Origin: Pseudomethylobacillus aquaticus
GTDB lineage: Bacteria; Pseudomonadota; Gammaproteobacteria; Burkholderiales; Methylophilaceae
Length of the DNA stretch: 64,000 nt
NCBI RefSeq assembly: GCF_003730115.1
Contig: NZ_RJVP01000002.1
Coordinates: forward strand, 1 to 64,000
Direction: 5' to 3'
The notes under the pieces were generated by a model. It was not told where the DNA came from. It made no database searches and was given only the letters and a program-made list of their open reading frames with translations. Both the position numbers and the translations under genes were made by a program. Positions 55,920 through 64,000 of this stretch are shown in pieces. Every line of letters begins with the position of its first letter. Within the stretch, counting starts at the first letter, position 1.

Positions 55920-56212
55920 TGAATATAGGCGTTCAAACCACCAGCTATAGGGACATAGAGCAGTTCTGGAAGTTCGTACGGGTGCATATTGCATATCAGC
56001 TGTTCCAGCGCCAATTGCCGGGTTTTGCTGGTTTTGATGATCAGCAAGACCTCGTCCGCGGCTTCCACCTTGCCCTGCCAGCGGTAAATGGAGTGGCAGG
56101 CCGGCAATATGTTCACACACGCGGCAAGACGCGCATCGACTAGGTGGCGCGCCAGTGCTGCTGCCGCATCGCGCGAGGGTAGCGTAGTGAGCGCTATCAT
56201 CAGACTTGGCAT
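55892..56212 (-). CDS. cutA: Divalent-ion tolerance protein CutA
   Basis: Trimeric ferredoxin-like protein of the CutA1 family, linked to metal tolerance though its true role is unclear. From MPSLMIALTTLPSRDAAAAL it has 106 residues with the family's ARLAACVNILPACHSIYRWQGKVE and KTSKTRQLALEQLI. The frame extends to 56329, which would overlap divergent fxsA; the ATG at 56212 (or 56200) fits homologue length. First gene of the cutA-dsbD-tlpA group. Confidence 0.9.
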   Translation of the reverse strand: MPSLMIALTTLPSRDAAAALARHLVDARLAACVNILPACHSIYRWQGKVEAADEVLLIIKTSKTRQLALEQLICNMHPYELPELLYVPIAGGLNAYIQWIQQETLS

Positions 56213-56261
56213 CACATCTGGCGCCATATCTGGCATTTCATCTGAAGAAAATGGAGGTTGC

Positions 56262-56684
56262 ATGCGTCTGGTTTCCCTGCTGGCGATTCTACTCGTATTC
56301 CCGGTACTCGAGATATGGCTGCTGATCACGCTGGCCGATGAATATGGCTGGACATTTCTGATCTATTTGTTGTTAGTCGGTGTACTTGGCTGGCGCTTAC
56401 TGCGCGATGAAAAAGCCAATCTGCAACGCGGTTTCACCCAGGGCATGCCGATGACAGGCAATCCGCTCGCTGCGGTTCTTGGCAGCGCCAAGAACCTGGT
56501 CGCAGGCGTGCTGCTGCTGATCCCGGGAGTACTCACCGATATCATCGCGCTGGTGCTGCTACTGTTGCCCGGTACCTCCTTGCGCGGGCAGGCACCAGCA
56601 GGCCGGGCAGCCAACGATGACATCATCGAGGGCGAGTACCGCAAAGTGGACGAGCCACCGCGCCCACGCCTGCCGGAGCAGTGA
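56262..56684 (+). CDS. fxsA: FxsA family membrane protein
   Basis: Inner-membrane protein named for suppression of phage T7 exclusion by the F plasmid; housekeeping role unknown. From MRLVSLLAILLVFPVLEIWLL it has 140 residues: two helices, a short loop GWRLLRDEKANLQRG, a helical hairpin LVAGVLLLIPGVLTDIIALVLLLLPG, then a polar tail. GGAGGT precedes the ATG at 56262 and fixes the start against an upstream open frame. Divergent from cutA. Confidence 0.92.
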   Translation: MRLVSLLAILLVFPVLEIWLLITLADEYGWTFLIYLLLVGVLGWRLLRDEKANLQRGFTQGMPMTGNPLAAVLGSAKNLVAGVLLLIPGVLTDIIALVLLLLPGTSLRGQAPAGRAANDDIIEGEYRKVDEPPRPRLPEQ

Positions 56685-56768
56685 GTACAGGCCATGTGAT
56701 AAACTGCCGCACTTTGCGAACCAGCCGGTTTTTGCGTTTAAGTAATTGCCTCCATGAGGGATTTCAGC

Positions 56769-57794
56769 ATGTCTTATCAGGTGACCATACAGCCCAGTGG
56801 CCATTCCTTTACCGTTGCCAGTGGTGAAACGGTGCTTAGTGCCGCGATCGAAGCCGGCATCAATCTGCCTTACGGCTGTCGTAACGGTGCCTGTGGTGCC
56901 TGCAAGGGACAGGTGCTGAGTGGCGAGGTGCTGTGCGAGCAGCATCAATATGGTGCCATCAGTGCCGAAGAGAAACTGGATGGCAAGACCCTGTTCTGCT
57001 GTGCCCTGCCGCAATCCGACCTGGTAATCGAATGCCGCGAGATCAGTGACAGCAAAAGCGTACGCCCGCGCATCATGCCGGCGCGCGTGCAACGGATGGA
57101 AAAACTGTCGCACGATGTGATGAAGCTGTCCCTGAAACTGCCCAGCAATGAGCGCATGCAGTTCATGGCCGGCCAGTACGTGGAGTTTCTACTCAAGGAC
57201 GGCAAGCGCCGTGCGTTCTCGCTAGCCAACGCACCGCACGATGATGCCTTGCTGGAGTTGCACCTGCGTCTGGTGCAAGGCGGACAATTCACCCAATACG
57301 TATTCAACGAGATGCAGGAAAAAGCCATACTGCGCATCGAAGGCCCGTTCGGCAGCTTCTATCTGCGTGAAGAATCCGACAAGCCCATGCTCATGGTGGC
57401 CGGTGGTACCGGCTTCGCGCCCATCAAAGGCATCATCGAGCACGCGCTGCATCATCAAACCGGGCGGCGTATCCTGTTGTACTGGGGAGCCCGCACGCGC
57501 GAGGATCTCTACATGCACGATTTGCCGCAACGCTGGCAGGAAGCCCATCCCAACCTGACCTACATCCCGGTGCTGTCAGACCCATTGCCGCAGGATGGCT
57601 GGGATGGCCGTACCGGTCTGGTCCATCAGGCGGTGCTGGCCGATCACGCAGACTTGAGTGCATATGAAGTGTATTGCTGCGGCGCGCCTGGCATGGTGGA
57701 GGCCGCGCACGCGGAATTTTCTGCTCAAGGCCTGCCCGAAGGTGCGTTCTATTCGGATGCGTTCACCTTCGCCACGCCGGTGCCCGCCAAATAA
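56769..57794 (+). CDS. 2Fe-2S ferredoxin-type NAD(P)H/FAD oxidoreductase
   Basis: Electron-transfer reductase often annotated as CDP-6-deoxy-delta-3,4-glucoseen reductase (AscD-like) in Betaproteobacteria, though that substrate is doubtful. The 341 residues have an N-terminal plant-type ferredoxin domain with CRNGACGACKGQ and a later cysteine (LFCCALPQ), an FAD-binding domain with RAFSLANAP, and an NAD(P) domain with VAGGTGFAPIKGI and the C-terminal YCCGAPGMV. A GAGGG site precedes the ATG at 56769. No sugar genes lie nearby, so another acceptor is likely. Confidence 0.88.
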   Translation: MSYQVTIQPSGHSFTVASGETVLSAAIEAGINLPYGCRNGACGACKGQVLSGEVLCEQHQYGAISAEEKLDGKTLFCCALPQSDLVIECREISDSKSVRPRIMPARVQRMEKLSHDVMKLSLKLPSNERMQFMAGQYVEFLLKDGKRRAFSLANAPHDDALLELHLRLVQGGQFTQYVFNEMQEKAILRIEGPFGSFYLREESDKPMLMVAGGTGFAPIKGIIEHALHHQTGRRILLYWGARTREDLYMHDLPQRWQEAHPNLTYIPVLSDPLPQDGWDGRTGLVHQAVLADHADLSAYEVYCCGAPGMVEAAHAEFSAQGLPEGAFYSDAFTFATPVPAK

Positions 57795-57847
57795 ACCAGG
57801 CTTTAGCTAGAGCGGCGTCCAGCAGGTGGGCCAGCCACGCACGGGGC

Positions 57848-59023
57848 TCAGCCTGCTTGCAAGGCAAGCCGTGCGCTGTGCTGGTAATGCTCGTGGGCCA
57901 GTGTCTGCTGGCCCTGTTGCTGTAGCAAGTCGGCTAGCGCCAAATGTGCGGCTACTTTGGGCTGTACCGCGATGCTGGCTTCCAGATAGCTTTGTGCCTT
58001 GCCCCACAGTCCCAGTCGCAGACACATATTGCCCAGTGACAGCAGCAAAGCCGCATCGTCCGGATGTTGCGACAGCCAGTGTTCGGCTTGTTGCAACTGC
58101 TTCTGTGGCTGAGTGCTCAGGCAGTCGCCAAGCAGTGCGGCCAGGTCGCTATCCCATTCCCGCGTCAGCGCCATTTCCACCAGTTCGGCGGCACGATCAC
58201 CATCACCAGCACGGATGAAGGCCAGTGCCGCAGGCCGCGTCAGACGTTGCTGGTCTTCCTCGGCGATGCCTTGCCAGAAGCTGAGCAGCGCATCCACGTT
58301 GCTGGCATGACGTTGCAGCATGTTCTGCAGGGCTTGCAGGCGGAATTCACGCAGCTGCCAGGATTCCATCGCCTGCAGCTTTTGCACTTGCTGACTCAGC
58401 GCCAGTGCCTGCTCCCAGTTACCAAGGCGTAACTGCACCTTGAGCTGCAACACCAGGCCGGCACCATGGCGTGGAGCGGTCTTTTCCAGACGTTGCAGCA
58501 GATGCAAAGCCTGGCTGTACTGACGGTCATCCAGCAGCAGTTCGGCATGTGCCAGCAATCTTGCGACACTGGCTTCCGGTGCCAGCCGCTCGGCTTCAGC
58601 CAGGTAATAGTCGCGCTGGCTGCGATGCTTGCGTTTGTGTGCAGCCCGTGCCGCGGTCAATGCACTGATGCTGGCATCTTCACCCAGCTCCAGTGCCTTG
58701 GAGGCGGCTTTTTCGGCCGTCTCGTAATCGCCCTCGCTCATGGCGTGCAGCGCCTGCTTCAATGCCGTTTGGCCATCGCGTACACGCTGTGCGGTCTTGT
58801 GCGCACGCACATTGGCGGGCAAACGACGACTGTAGTGGATGAAACGCAGCAGCACATGCAGCAGCACAAAGCTCAGCACGATGAGGATGACCAGCAGGTT
58901 CAGCGACAATTCCAGCCGGTAAGGCGAGCGTACGATCAACACATAGCCCTGATTGCTGCCTGCCAATAAGGACACGCCTATGGATAAGGCCAGCACCAGA
59001 AGTAACCAGAACAGCCAACGCAT
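57848..59023 (-). CDS. hemY: HemY family protein (TPR, heme biosynthesis associated)
   Basis: Membrane protein of unclear role in late heme synthesis (not the protoporphyrinogen oxidase HemY of Bacillus). The 391 residues have two N-terminal helices (WLFWLLLVLALSIGVSLLAG and LNLLVILIVLSFVLLHVLL), the HemY_N domain and C-terminal tetratricopeptide-like helices (LALADLLQQQGQQTLAHEHYQ). Its ATG overlaps the hemX stop (TGATG). Last of hemC-hemD-hemX-hemY. Confidence 0.9.
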   Translation of the reverse strand: MRWLFWLLLVLALSIGVSLLAGSNQGYVLIVRSPYRLELSLNLLVILIVLSFVLLHVLLRFIHYSRRLPANVRAHKTAQRVRDGQTALKQALHAMSEGDYETAEKAASKALELGEDASISALTAARAAHKRKHRSQRDYYLAEAERLAPEASVARLLAHAELLLDDRQYSQALHLLQRLEKTAPRHGAGLVLQLKVQLRLGNWEQALALSQQVQKLQAMESWQLREFRLQALQNMLQRHASNVDALLSFWQGIAEEDQQRLTRPAALAFIRAGDGDRAAELVEMALTREWDSDLAALLGDCLSTQPQKQLQQAEHWLSQHPDDAALLLSLGNMCLRLGLWGKAQSYLEASIAVQPKVAAHLALADLLQQQGQQTLAHEHYQHSARLALQAG

Positions 59024-60093
59024 CAGGAGCGTGCTTCCTGCCCGGGCGAGCGTTCGAGTGAAAGTTTGTACTTGCTGACCAGGCCCAGCGTCTCGTTGAT
59101 ATCAGGCAGGTCGATGACAATGGTGCTGGCAGACAACTGTTTCAAGGTGGTCAGGGCGTTATTGGTGGAGATCTCGCGCAAATCGAAATAAGCCGCCAAC
59201 CATTTCTCCGCAGCCTGCAGGTCGGCCCGATAGGTCGCTTCGTCGTGTTGCAGCAGCGCCAGACGCGCGGTCAGCAGACGCAGTTTGAAATTCTCGCGCA
59301 GAAAGAAATGTTGTTCCGGCGCCAGCAATGGTGGCTCCGGGCGATCCACGCGCTCCAGCCGTATCATTTGTTTGAGGTCATGCCAGATCTCGGCACCCAG
59401 ACGCTGCCAGGTATTGCCGGCCAGCGATGGCCCAGTGGCCAGGGCGGTGGCTTTGGGATGGCGCTCACTGACCAGCGGCAGTATGTCAGCACTGTCAGCC
59501 AGGCCTTCCAGTTTCAGGCTGATGCCTACCGTGTCTACGGTAGGCAGTGCTTGCAGACGCTGGATGTCCTGCCCCACCGCTTTGCGTAATGGGATGACTT
59601 GCGGGGTGTTCAGCTGCTGCAGACGGCTTTCTGCGGTTTGCAGTGCCAGCAGCGCCGAGCGCACATTGCTGGCCAGATGCAGTTGCTGACTGGCAATGAT
59701 GACCAGCTGTTCCACTTCGGAGATGATGCGTTCTTCGCGGTTGTTGGCCAGCTCGTAGTACAGCGTTTGCAGTGCCTCTTGCTGTCCGCGTGATTCGGCC
59801 AGGCGCTGCTCCAGCATCTCGGCACGGGCGGCCAGGGTCACGCTGCGTTCCTCGGCCAGTTTGGCGATGGTCAGCGTTTCCTGGGTGCGCGCATTGAAGT
59901 CGTCAAGACGTACAGCCAGGCTCTGCTCCAGCTGCTGTGCGCGTTGGTTGCTGGCCCACCACATCCACGCCATGAGGCCCAGCGCCAGGACCACCAGTAT
60001 CAGGGCGAAGCGCCCGGCGCTACTGCTGATGGATGGCCTGGATGCGCTGACGACGACTTCGCTTGCCACGATCTCTGTGCTTTCTTGGGTCAT
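59023..60093 (-). CDS. hemX: HemX-like protein (uroporphyrinogen III C-methyltransferase-related)
   Basis: Membrane-anchored protein of the HemX family; despite the common name it lacks a methyltransferase fold. The 356 residues have one helix at about 27-47 (FALILVVLALGLMAWMWWAS), a coiled coil (TIAKLAEERSVTLAARAEML) and a helical C-terminal domain ending near INETLGLVSKYKLSLERS. Coupled to hemY. Confidence 0.9.
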   Translation of the reverse strand: MTQESTEIVASEVVVSASRPSISSSAGRFALILVVLALGLMAWMWWASNQRAQQLEQSLAVRLDDFNARTQETLTIAKLAEERSVTLAARAEMLEQRLAESRGQQEALQTLYYELANNREERIISEVEQLVIIASQQLHLASNVRSALLALQTAESRLQQLNTPQVIPLRKAVGQDIQRLQALPTVDTVGISLKLEGLADSADILPLVSERHPKATALATGPSLAGNTWQRLGAEIWHDLKQMIRLERVDRPEPPLLAPEQHFFLRENFKLRLLTARLALLQHDEATYRADLQAAEKWLAAYFDLREISTNNALTTLKQLSASTIVIDLPDINETLGLVSKYKLSLERSPGQEARS

Positions 60094-60174
60094 CTTGCTT
60101 GTGTCATCTTGCCTTTATCAGGTTGAGCGTTCACTGCGGTCTAAACAAACGGTTGCCTTTCCTGTGTACGCAGC

Positions 60175-60957
60175 TCATCGGTCTTGCAAGGCCGCGATCA
60201 GGCAATTCAGCATGGCCTCATCGCCCGGTGCCTGTGCTACAAAAACGTGAGCGTCAACAGGTAATGATTCTGCAATGCGCGCGTGGTTCACGCACAAGCG
60301 TATTTCCTTGAGCCAAGGGCCCGCCAGTGCCTGCAAATGCCGCATGGCTTCACTGCTGGTGACTACCAGTGCATCCATCTGTGCATTCTGCCACAGGCTT
60401 TTGAGGGCGTTATCCTCCTTTTGGGGGTTTATACGCCGGTAGCACTCGGCAAAACAGACGTTGGCACCACGTGCGCGCAGGGTTTCGGCCAGTACTTCGC
60501 GCCCACCTACGCCACGCACTATCATCACCTGCTGCCCTGCCACGGCGTGCATCTGCGGTAAGGCCAGCAGCGCTTCGCTATCGAAACGACCTTGCGGGAT
60601 GAGCACATCGCCTATGCCATGTGCCTGTAAAGCGCCTGCGGTCTGCGGGCCGATGGCGGCAAAACGCACCCCGTGCGGCAGCCCGTGTTGCAACAGTTTG
60701 GGCATGCCATATTCAACGGCATTGGTACTGATGAAGATCAGCCAGTCCTGCTTGTCGAGTTGGCCCAGCTGTTGATCTAGAGGTTCATCATCTTGCAGCG
60801 CTGCGATGGCGATAAGGGGTAGCAACACTGGCGTACCGCCTTGTGCACGGATCAGTGCGCTGAGTTTGCCGGCCTGCCCCGGCGGGCGCGTGATGACGAT
60901 GCTGCGTCCCTGCAGGGCCTGCCCGGCGCCCAGGCCAGGCTCAGTGTTCTGCGCCAT
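60175..60957 (-). CDS. hemD: Uroporphyrinogen-III synthase
   Basis: Cyclises hydroxymethylbilane with inversion of ring D. From [19 protein letters not shown] it has 260 residues in the two-lobed HemD pattern: [15 protein letters not shown] near the N-terminus, [11 protein letters not shown] and [13 protein letters not shown]. HemD is poorly conserved, so the identification leans on these phrases and on hemC next door. It overlaps the hemC end by 17 bp; an ATG at 60987 is possible but less likely. Confidence 0.92.
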   Translation of the reverse strand: MAQNTEPGLGAGQALQGRSIVITRPPGQAGKLSALIRAQGGTPVLLPLIAIAALQDDEPLDQQLGQLDKQDWLIFISTNAVEYGMPKLLQHGLPHGVRFAAIGPQTAGALQAHGIGDVLIPQGRFDSEALLALPQMHAVAGQQVMIVRGVGGREVLAETLRARGANVCFAECYRRINPQKEDNALKSLWQNAQMDALVVTSSEAMRHLQALAGPWLKEIRLCVNHARIAESLPVDAHVFVAQAPGDEAMLNCLIAALQDR

Positions 60958-61885
60958 CAGCCAGTGCCGCGAGGATACGGTCGGCACCGCGTGCGATCAG
61001 CTTTTGTGCCAGTGCCTGACCGGCTTGCTCAGGCGCCTCGGCGGCAGCGATGAGACTTTCACGCAGCATCTCGCGACCATGCACGCTGGCAACAAAACCG
61101 GTCATGTGCAATTGATCCCCCTGCTTCTCGGCATAAGCGCCCAACGGTACCGTGCAGCTGCCAGCCAGCGCGCGACTCATGCCGCGTTCGGCTTCCACAC
61201 AGGCGGCGGTATCCGGGTGATTGAGCGGTGCCAGGATAGCCAGCAGATCGGTGCGTGCGGCGTTGATCTCGATGCCCAGCGCACCTTGCCCGACGGCCGG
61301 GATACTTAATTCGGTCGGGATACGCTGACGGATACGGCCCTCCAGGCCTAGCCGCATCAAACCGGCAGCGGCCAGGATGATGGCTGCATATTGGCCTTCA
61401 TCCAGTTTACGCAGACGCGTTTGCAGGTTGCCACGCAGGGACTCGATCTTCAAACCCGGGAATTTGGCCTGCAGCTGGCTTTGGCGGCGCAGACTGGAGG
61501 TGCCGACGATGCTGCCTTCCGGCAGATCTTCCAGACGCGCGTGCACGTTGGAGACAAAAGCGTCATGCGGGTCTTCACGCTCACCGATGGCGGCCAGCAT
61601 GAAGCCTTCCGGCAAGTGCATGGGTACATCTTTCATGGAATGCACGGCCAGATCGGCGCGACCGTCGGCCAGCGCCTGTTCCAGCTCCTTCACGAACAGG
61701 CCTTTGCCGCCTATGCGTGACAGCGGGGAATCCAGGATCTGGTCCCCGGTGGTGGTCATGCCCAGGATCTCGACCAGGGTCTGTGGATACAAGGCCTGCA
61801 GACGTGCCTGGATATGATGGGCCTGCCACAGGGCAAGTGCGCTTTCGCGTGTGGCGATGATCAGTTTGGCTGGATGAGCGGACAT
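60941..61885 (-). CDS. hemC: Hydroxymethylbilane synthase (porphobilinogen deaminase)
   Basis: Condenses four porphobilinogens. The 314 residues have [13 protein letters not shown], the catalytic aspartate in VHSMKDVPM, the [10 protein letters not shown] block and the cofactor-binding cysteine C244 in [10 protein letters not shown]. Standard length. First of the hem operon, divergent from argH across a 158-bp gap. Confidence 0.97.
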   Translation of the reverse strand: MSAHPAKLIIATRESALALWQAHHIQARLQALYPQTLVEILGMTTTGDQILDSPLSRIGGKGLFVKELEQALADGRADLAVHSMKDVPMHLPEGFMLAAIGEREDPHDAFVSNVHARLEDLPEGSIVGTSSLRRQSQLQAKFPGLKIESLRGNLQTRLRKLDEGQYAAIILAAAGLMRLGLEGRIRQRIPTELSIPAVGQGALGIEINAARTDLLAILAPLNHPDTAACVEAERGMSRALAGSCTVPLGAYAEKQGDQLHMTGFVASVHGREMLRESLIAAAEAPEQAGQALAQKLIARGADRILAALADGAEH

Positions 61886-61965
61886 GAAATCAAAGAGAAA
61901 CAGGCGATTTCGCCATAAATGAACGGAAAACCGATTTTAGCACAGGGGAAATTATGTCCTGATTA

Positions 61966-61995
61966 CTTTATACTTGAGTGCTTTATACTTAAGCG
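61966..61995. repeat. Tandem 15-bp direct repeat between hemC and argH
   Basis: CTTTATACTTGAGTG (61966-61980) is followed immediately by CTTTATACTTAAGCG (61981-61995), identical at 13 of 15 positions. Each unit contains TATACT, a possible -10. It could be a duplicated promoter element or operator for argH; no classic ARG box is recognised. Confidence 0.55.
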
Positions 61996-62043
61996 CATTA
62001 TTTTTAAGCCTTTTTCCACCCTAGCCTCATCTAAAGTACAAAC

Positions 62044-63426
62044 ATGCAAGATAAATCCAAGAGTTGGTCCGGCCGTTTCCATGAACCTGTCGCCGAGCTG
62101 GTCAAGCGTTACACCGCCTCGGTGGACTTCGATAAACGCCTGGCAGAATTCGACATCCAGGGCTCGCTCGCTCACGCCCAGATGCTGGGCCAGCAAGGCA
62201 TCATCAGTGTGGCCGATGTGAACGCCATCGAGACCGGCCTCGCCGAGATCCTGGCCGAGATCCGCGCCGGGCAGTTCGAGTGGCTGCTCGATCTGGAAGA
62301 CGTGCATCTCAACATCGAGAAGCGTCTGACTGACAAGATAGGCGATGCTGGTAAGCGCTTGCATACCGGCCGCTCCCGTAATGATCAGGTGGCCACCGAT
62401 GTGCGCCTGTGGCTGCGTAGCGTCAGCGATGAGGTGGTGGCCGGCATCCGTGGTCTGCAGACCTCCATTCTTGATCTGGCGGAACAGCATTTCGATACCG
62501 TGATGCCAGGCTTCACGCACCTGCAGGTCGCCCAGCCCGTCACCTTCGGTCATCATCTGCTGGCCTACTTCGAGATGCTGCAACGCGATGCCGAACGCTT
62601 CGTCGATGCACGCAAGCGCATCAACCGTCTGCCACTGGGTGCCGCGGCGTTGGCGGGCACCAGTTATCCGATCGACCGTGAACAGGTGGCCCGCACGCTG
62701 GGATTTGATGGGGTATGCCGCAATTCGCTGGATGCCGTTTCGGATCGTGACTTCGCTATTGAATTCACGGCGGCGGCCGCGCTGCTCATGACGCATCTGT
62801 CGCGCTTTTCGGAAGAGCTGATCCTGTGGTCCAGCCCGCGTTTCGCGTTCGTGGATATCGCGGACCGGTTCTGCACCGGCTCCAGCATCATGCCGCAGAA
62901 GAAGAACCCGGATGTGCCCGAGCTGGTGCGTGGCAAGACCGGCCGCGTCAACGGCCATCTGGTGGCCTTGCTGACTCTGATGAAGGGCCAGCCGCTGGCT
63001 TACAACAAGGACAATCAGGAAGACAAGGAACCCCTGTTCGACACCGCCGATACGCTGCTGGTGACCTTGCAGATTTACGCAGACATGCTGCGCGGCATCA
63101 AGGTGGACAAGGCCAATATGCGTCAGGCCGCCTTCGAGGGCTACGCCACGGCGACCGACTTGGCGGATTATCTGGTCAAGAAGGGCATGCCCTTCCGCGA
63201 TGCGCATGAAGTGGTCGCGCTGGCTGTACGCCATGCGGTGGATAAGCGTTGCGATCTGTCCGATCTGCCATTGGCAGAACTACAGCAGTTCAGTGCGCAG
63301 ATCAGTGACGACGTGTATGCCGTGCTGACTCTGGAAGGCTCGCTGGCCAGCCGCGACCACATCGGCGGCACTGCGCCACGTCAGGTCAAACTGGCCATCG
63401 CCGCTGCACGCCAGCTGATAGCTTGA
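62044..63426 (+). CDS. argH: Argininosuccinate lyase
   Basis: Last step of arginine synthesis, splitting argininosuccinate to arginine and fumarate. The 460 residues have [35 protein letters not shown], the [10 protein letters not shown] segment with the catalytic histidine, and the superfamily signature [13 protein letters not shown]. Full length. It stands alone on the plus strand with its own terminator; argC lies elsewhere in the window, so arginine genes are scattered. Confidence 0.97.
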   Translation: MQDKSKSWSGRFHEPVAELVKRYTASVDFDKRLAEFDIQGSLAHAQMLGQQGIISVADVNAIETGLAEILAEIRAGQFEWLLDLEDVHLNIEKRLTDKIGDAGKRLHTGRSRNDQVATDVRLWLRSVSDEVVAGIRGLQTSILDLAEQHFDTVMPGFTHLQVAQPVTFGHHLLAYFEMLQRDAERFVDARKRINRLPLGAAALAGTSYPIDREQVARTLGFDGVCRNSLDAVSDRDFAIEFTAAAALLMTHLSRFSEELILWSSPRFAFVDIADRFCTGSSIMPQKKNPDVPELVRGKTGRVNGHLVALLTLMKGQPLAYNKDNQEDKEPLFDTADTLLVTLQIYADMLRGIKVDKANMRQAAFEGYATATDLADYLVKKGMPFRDAHEVVALAVRHAVDKRCDLSDLPLAELQQFSAQISDDVYAVLTLEGSLASRDHIGGTAPRQVKLAIAAARQLIA

Positions 63427-63487
63427 GCATATCGTTCAAAACAAGCGGATCAACGCAATTGCGGTTTGCTTAGCGGGATGTAAACGT

Positions 63488-63524
63488 AAAAAAACTGCGG
63501 TGGCGCAAGCCCCGCAGTTTTTTT
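63488..63524. terminator. Bidirectional terminator between argH and the cupin gene
   Basis: A 13-bp perfect outer stem (A7 plus CTGCGG with its complement) and an inner GGC/GCC pair around GCAA lie between convergent genes, with a T-run on each strand. Confidence 0.9.
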
Positions 63525-63582
63525 GTATCAGCACTGCATCCGGGCAGATATCAAGCCTGGCCGGAAGACAGCAAATGACGAC

Positions 63583-63861
63583 TTAGCCGTGCTTGTAGTG
63601 CTTCTTCAGGGTCTTCTTCACTTCCCAGGTCACTTCCAGACCAGCCGGGAATACCAGCAGATCGCCAGCCTTGAAGTTGATCGCCGCGCTACCGTCGGTT
63701 GGGGTCAGCGTGCACTCGCCTTCCAGAATGTAAGCGGTTTCACGTGCGTTGAATTCGAACGGAAATACGGACACTTCCTTGGTCCAGGTTGGCCACTTGG
63801 ACACACCCAGTTCAGCCAGGCGCTCAGGAGTTGGATTGTTATCGATGAATACGTTTGCCAT
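63583..63861 (-). CDS. Small cupin-domain protein (DUF861/cupin_3)
   Basis: A 92-residue single-domain cupin. From MANVFIDNNPTPERLAELGV it shows the cupin_3 pattern: SKWPTWTKEVSVFPFEFNARETAYILEG-like region (residues 21-48), then GECTLTPTDG and FKAGDLLVFPAGLEVTWEV. The usual metal histidines of classical cupins are not apparent. Related to the cupin of ureidoglycine aminohydrolase, but too short to assign a reaction. AAGGA precedes the ATG by 9 nt; the frame runs upstream to 63939 without support. Confidence 0.85.
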   Translation of the reverse strand: MANVFIDNNPTPERLAELGVSKWPTWTKEVSVFPFEFNARETAYILEGECTLTPTDGSAAINFKAGDLLVFPAGLEVTWEVKKTLKKHYKHG

Positions 63862-63909
63862 TTGTGCTAATCCTTTCGTTGCAGGCACGGGTAAGCCCAT
63901 GCATGCCGA

Positions 63910-63939
63910 TTTATAGGGAGGGTTGATCGTAACGAACAA
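63910..63939 (-). promoter_or_regulatory. Candidate promoter for the cupin gene
   Basis: Minus strand: -35 TTGTTC (63934-63939), 18-bp spacer, -10 TATAAA (63910-63915), about 50 bp before the start codon. The -35 is weak; candidate only. Confidence 0.4.
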
Positions 63940-64000
63940 CGAGGTAAGAGAAAGCGAGTACTGCTGACTTCACACCAGCCGCTATTCTAGAGAATTTCGG

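Noticed and set aside
63739-63754. Possible fourth parS (TTTCACGTG half) in the cupin gene
   Set aside because: Only one half-site matches; the other half (CGTTGAAT) does not fit the palindrome.

Overview
The window is a chromosomal origin region from a betaproteobacterium, almost entirely conserved core genes. The order rpmH-rnpA-yidD-yidC-mnmE-mnmG-rsmG-parA-parB-atpI-BEFHAGDC-glmU-glmS on one side of oriC and dnaA-dnaN-gyrB on the other, with rplM-rpsI, yicC-gmk-rpoZ-spoT and fxsA/cutA-dsbD-tlpA-aroQ-accBC-prmA, is what I know from Betaproteobacteria. The family cannot be fixed from sequence reading alone; Methylophilaceae or a relative in Nitrosomonadales is my guess (inference). No CRISPR array, transposase, integrase, phage gene or recognisable defence system was seen.

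Layout. 1-520: leader and three tandem promoters of an rRNA operon that reads leftward out of the window (16S itself lies beyond base 1). 557-9449: tyrS, an M23 peptidase, anmK and gltA, then leftward erpA, bactofilin, a coiled-coil membrane protein, argC and rpsI/rplM. 9450-17300: a long leftward run yicC-gmk-rpoZ-spoT-ridA-recG-ubiC-ubiA. 17458-20238: rightward rph-rdgB-small protein-hemW. 20319-24865: leftward ettA, an AT-rich orphan membrane protein, an OpgB-like transferase and a DoxX protein. 24926-28152: glmS and glmU. 28311-35349: the complete ATP synthase operon. 35376-43471: parB, parA, rsmG, mnmG, mnmE, yidC, yidD, rnpA, rpmH. 43541-45428: origin with DnaA boxes on both sides of dnaA. 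45429-48985: dnaN and gyrB, closed by a very strong terminator. 49399-56212: leftward cutA-dsbD-tlpA-aroQ-accB-accC-prmA-DUF3426 protein. 56262-57794: fxsA and a ferredoxin reductase. 57848-61885: leftward hemC-hemD-hemX-hemY. 62044-63861: argH and a convergent cupin gene.

How the genes work together. The centre is replication and segregation: DnaA, the sliding clamp and GyrB beside oriC, ParA/ParB, and three parS-like palindromes (39673, 46559, 50105) on both sides of the origin. Growth control is represented by rRNA promoters with GC-rich discriminators, RpoZ and the (p)ppGpp enzyme SpoT. Envelope functions include GlmS/GlmU, AnmK, the M23 peptidase, bactofilin, YidC and the OpgB-like enzyme. 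Biosynthesis includes heme (hemCDXY, hemW), ubiquinone (ubiC, ubiA), arginine (argC, argH), shikimate (aroQ) and fatty acids (accBC).

The points most worth a second look are the parS-like site that lies inside, and appears to shape, the zinc-ribbon motif of the DUF3426 protein; the triplicated rRNA promoter; recG, whose homologous N-terminus lacks any ATG, GTG or TTG start; and the AT-rich orphan gene at 22222-22803. I found no convincing new multi-gene system.
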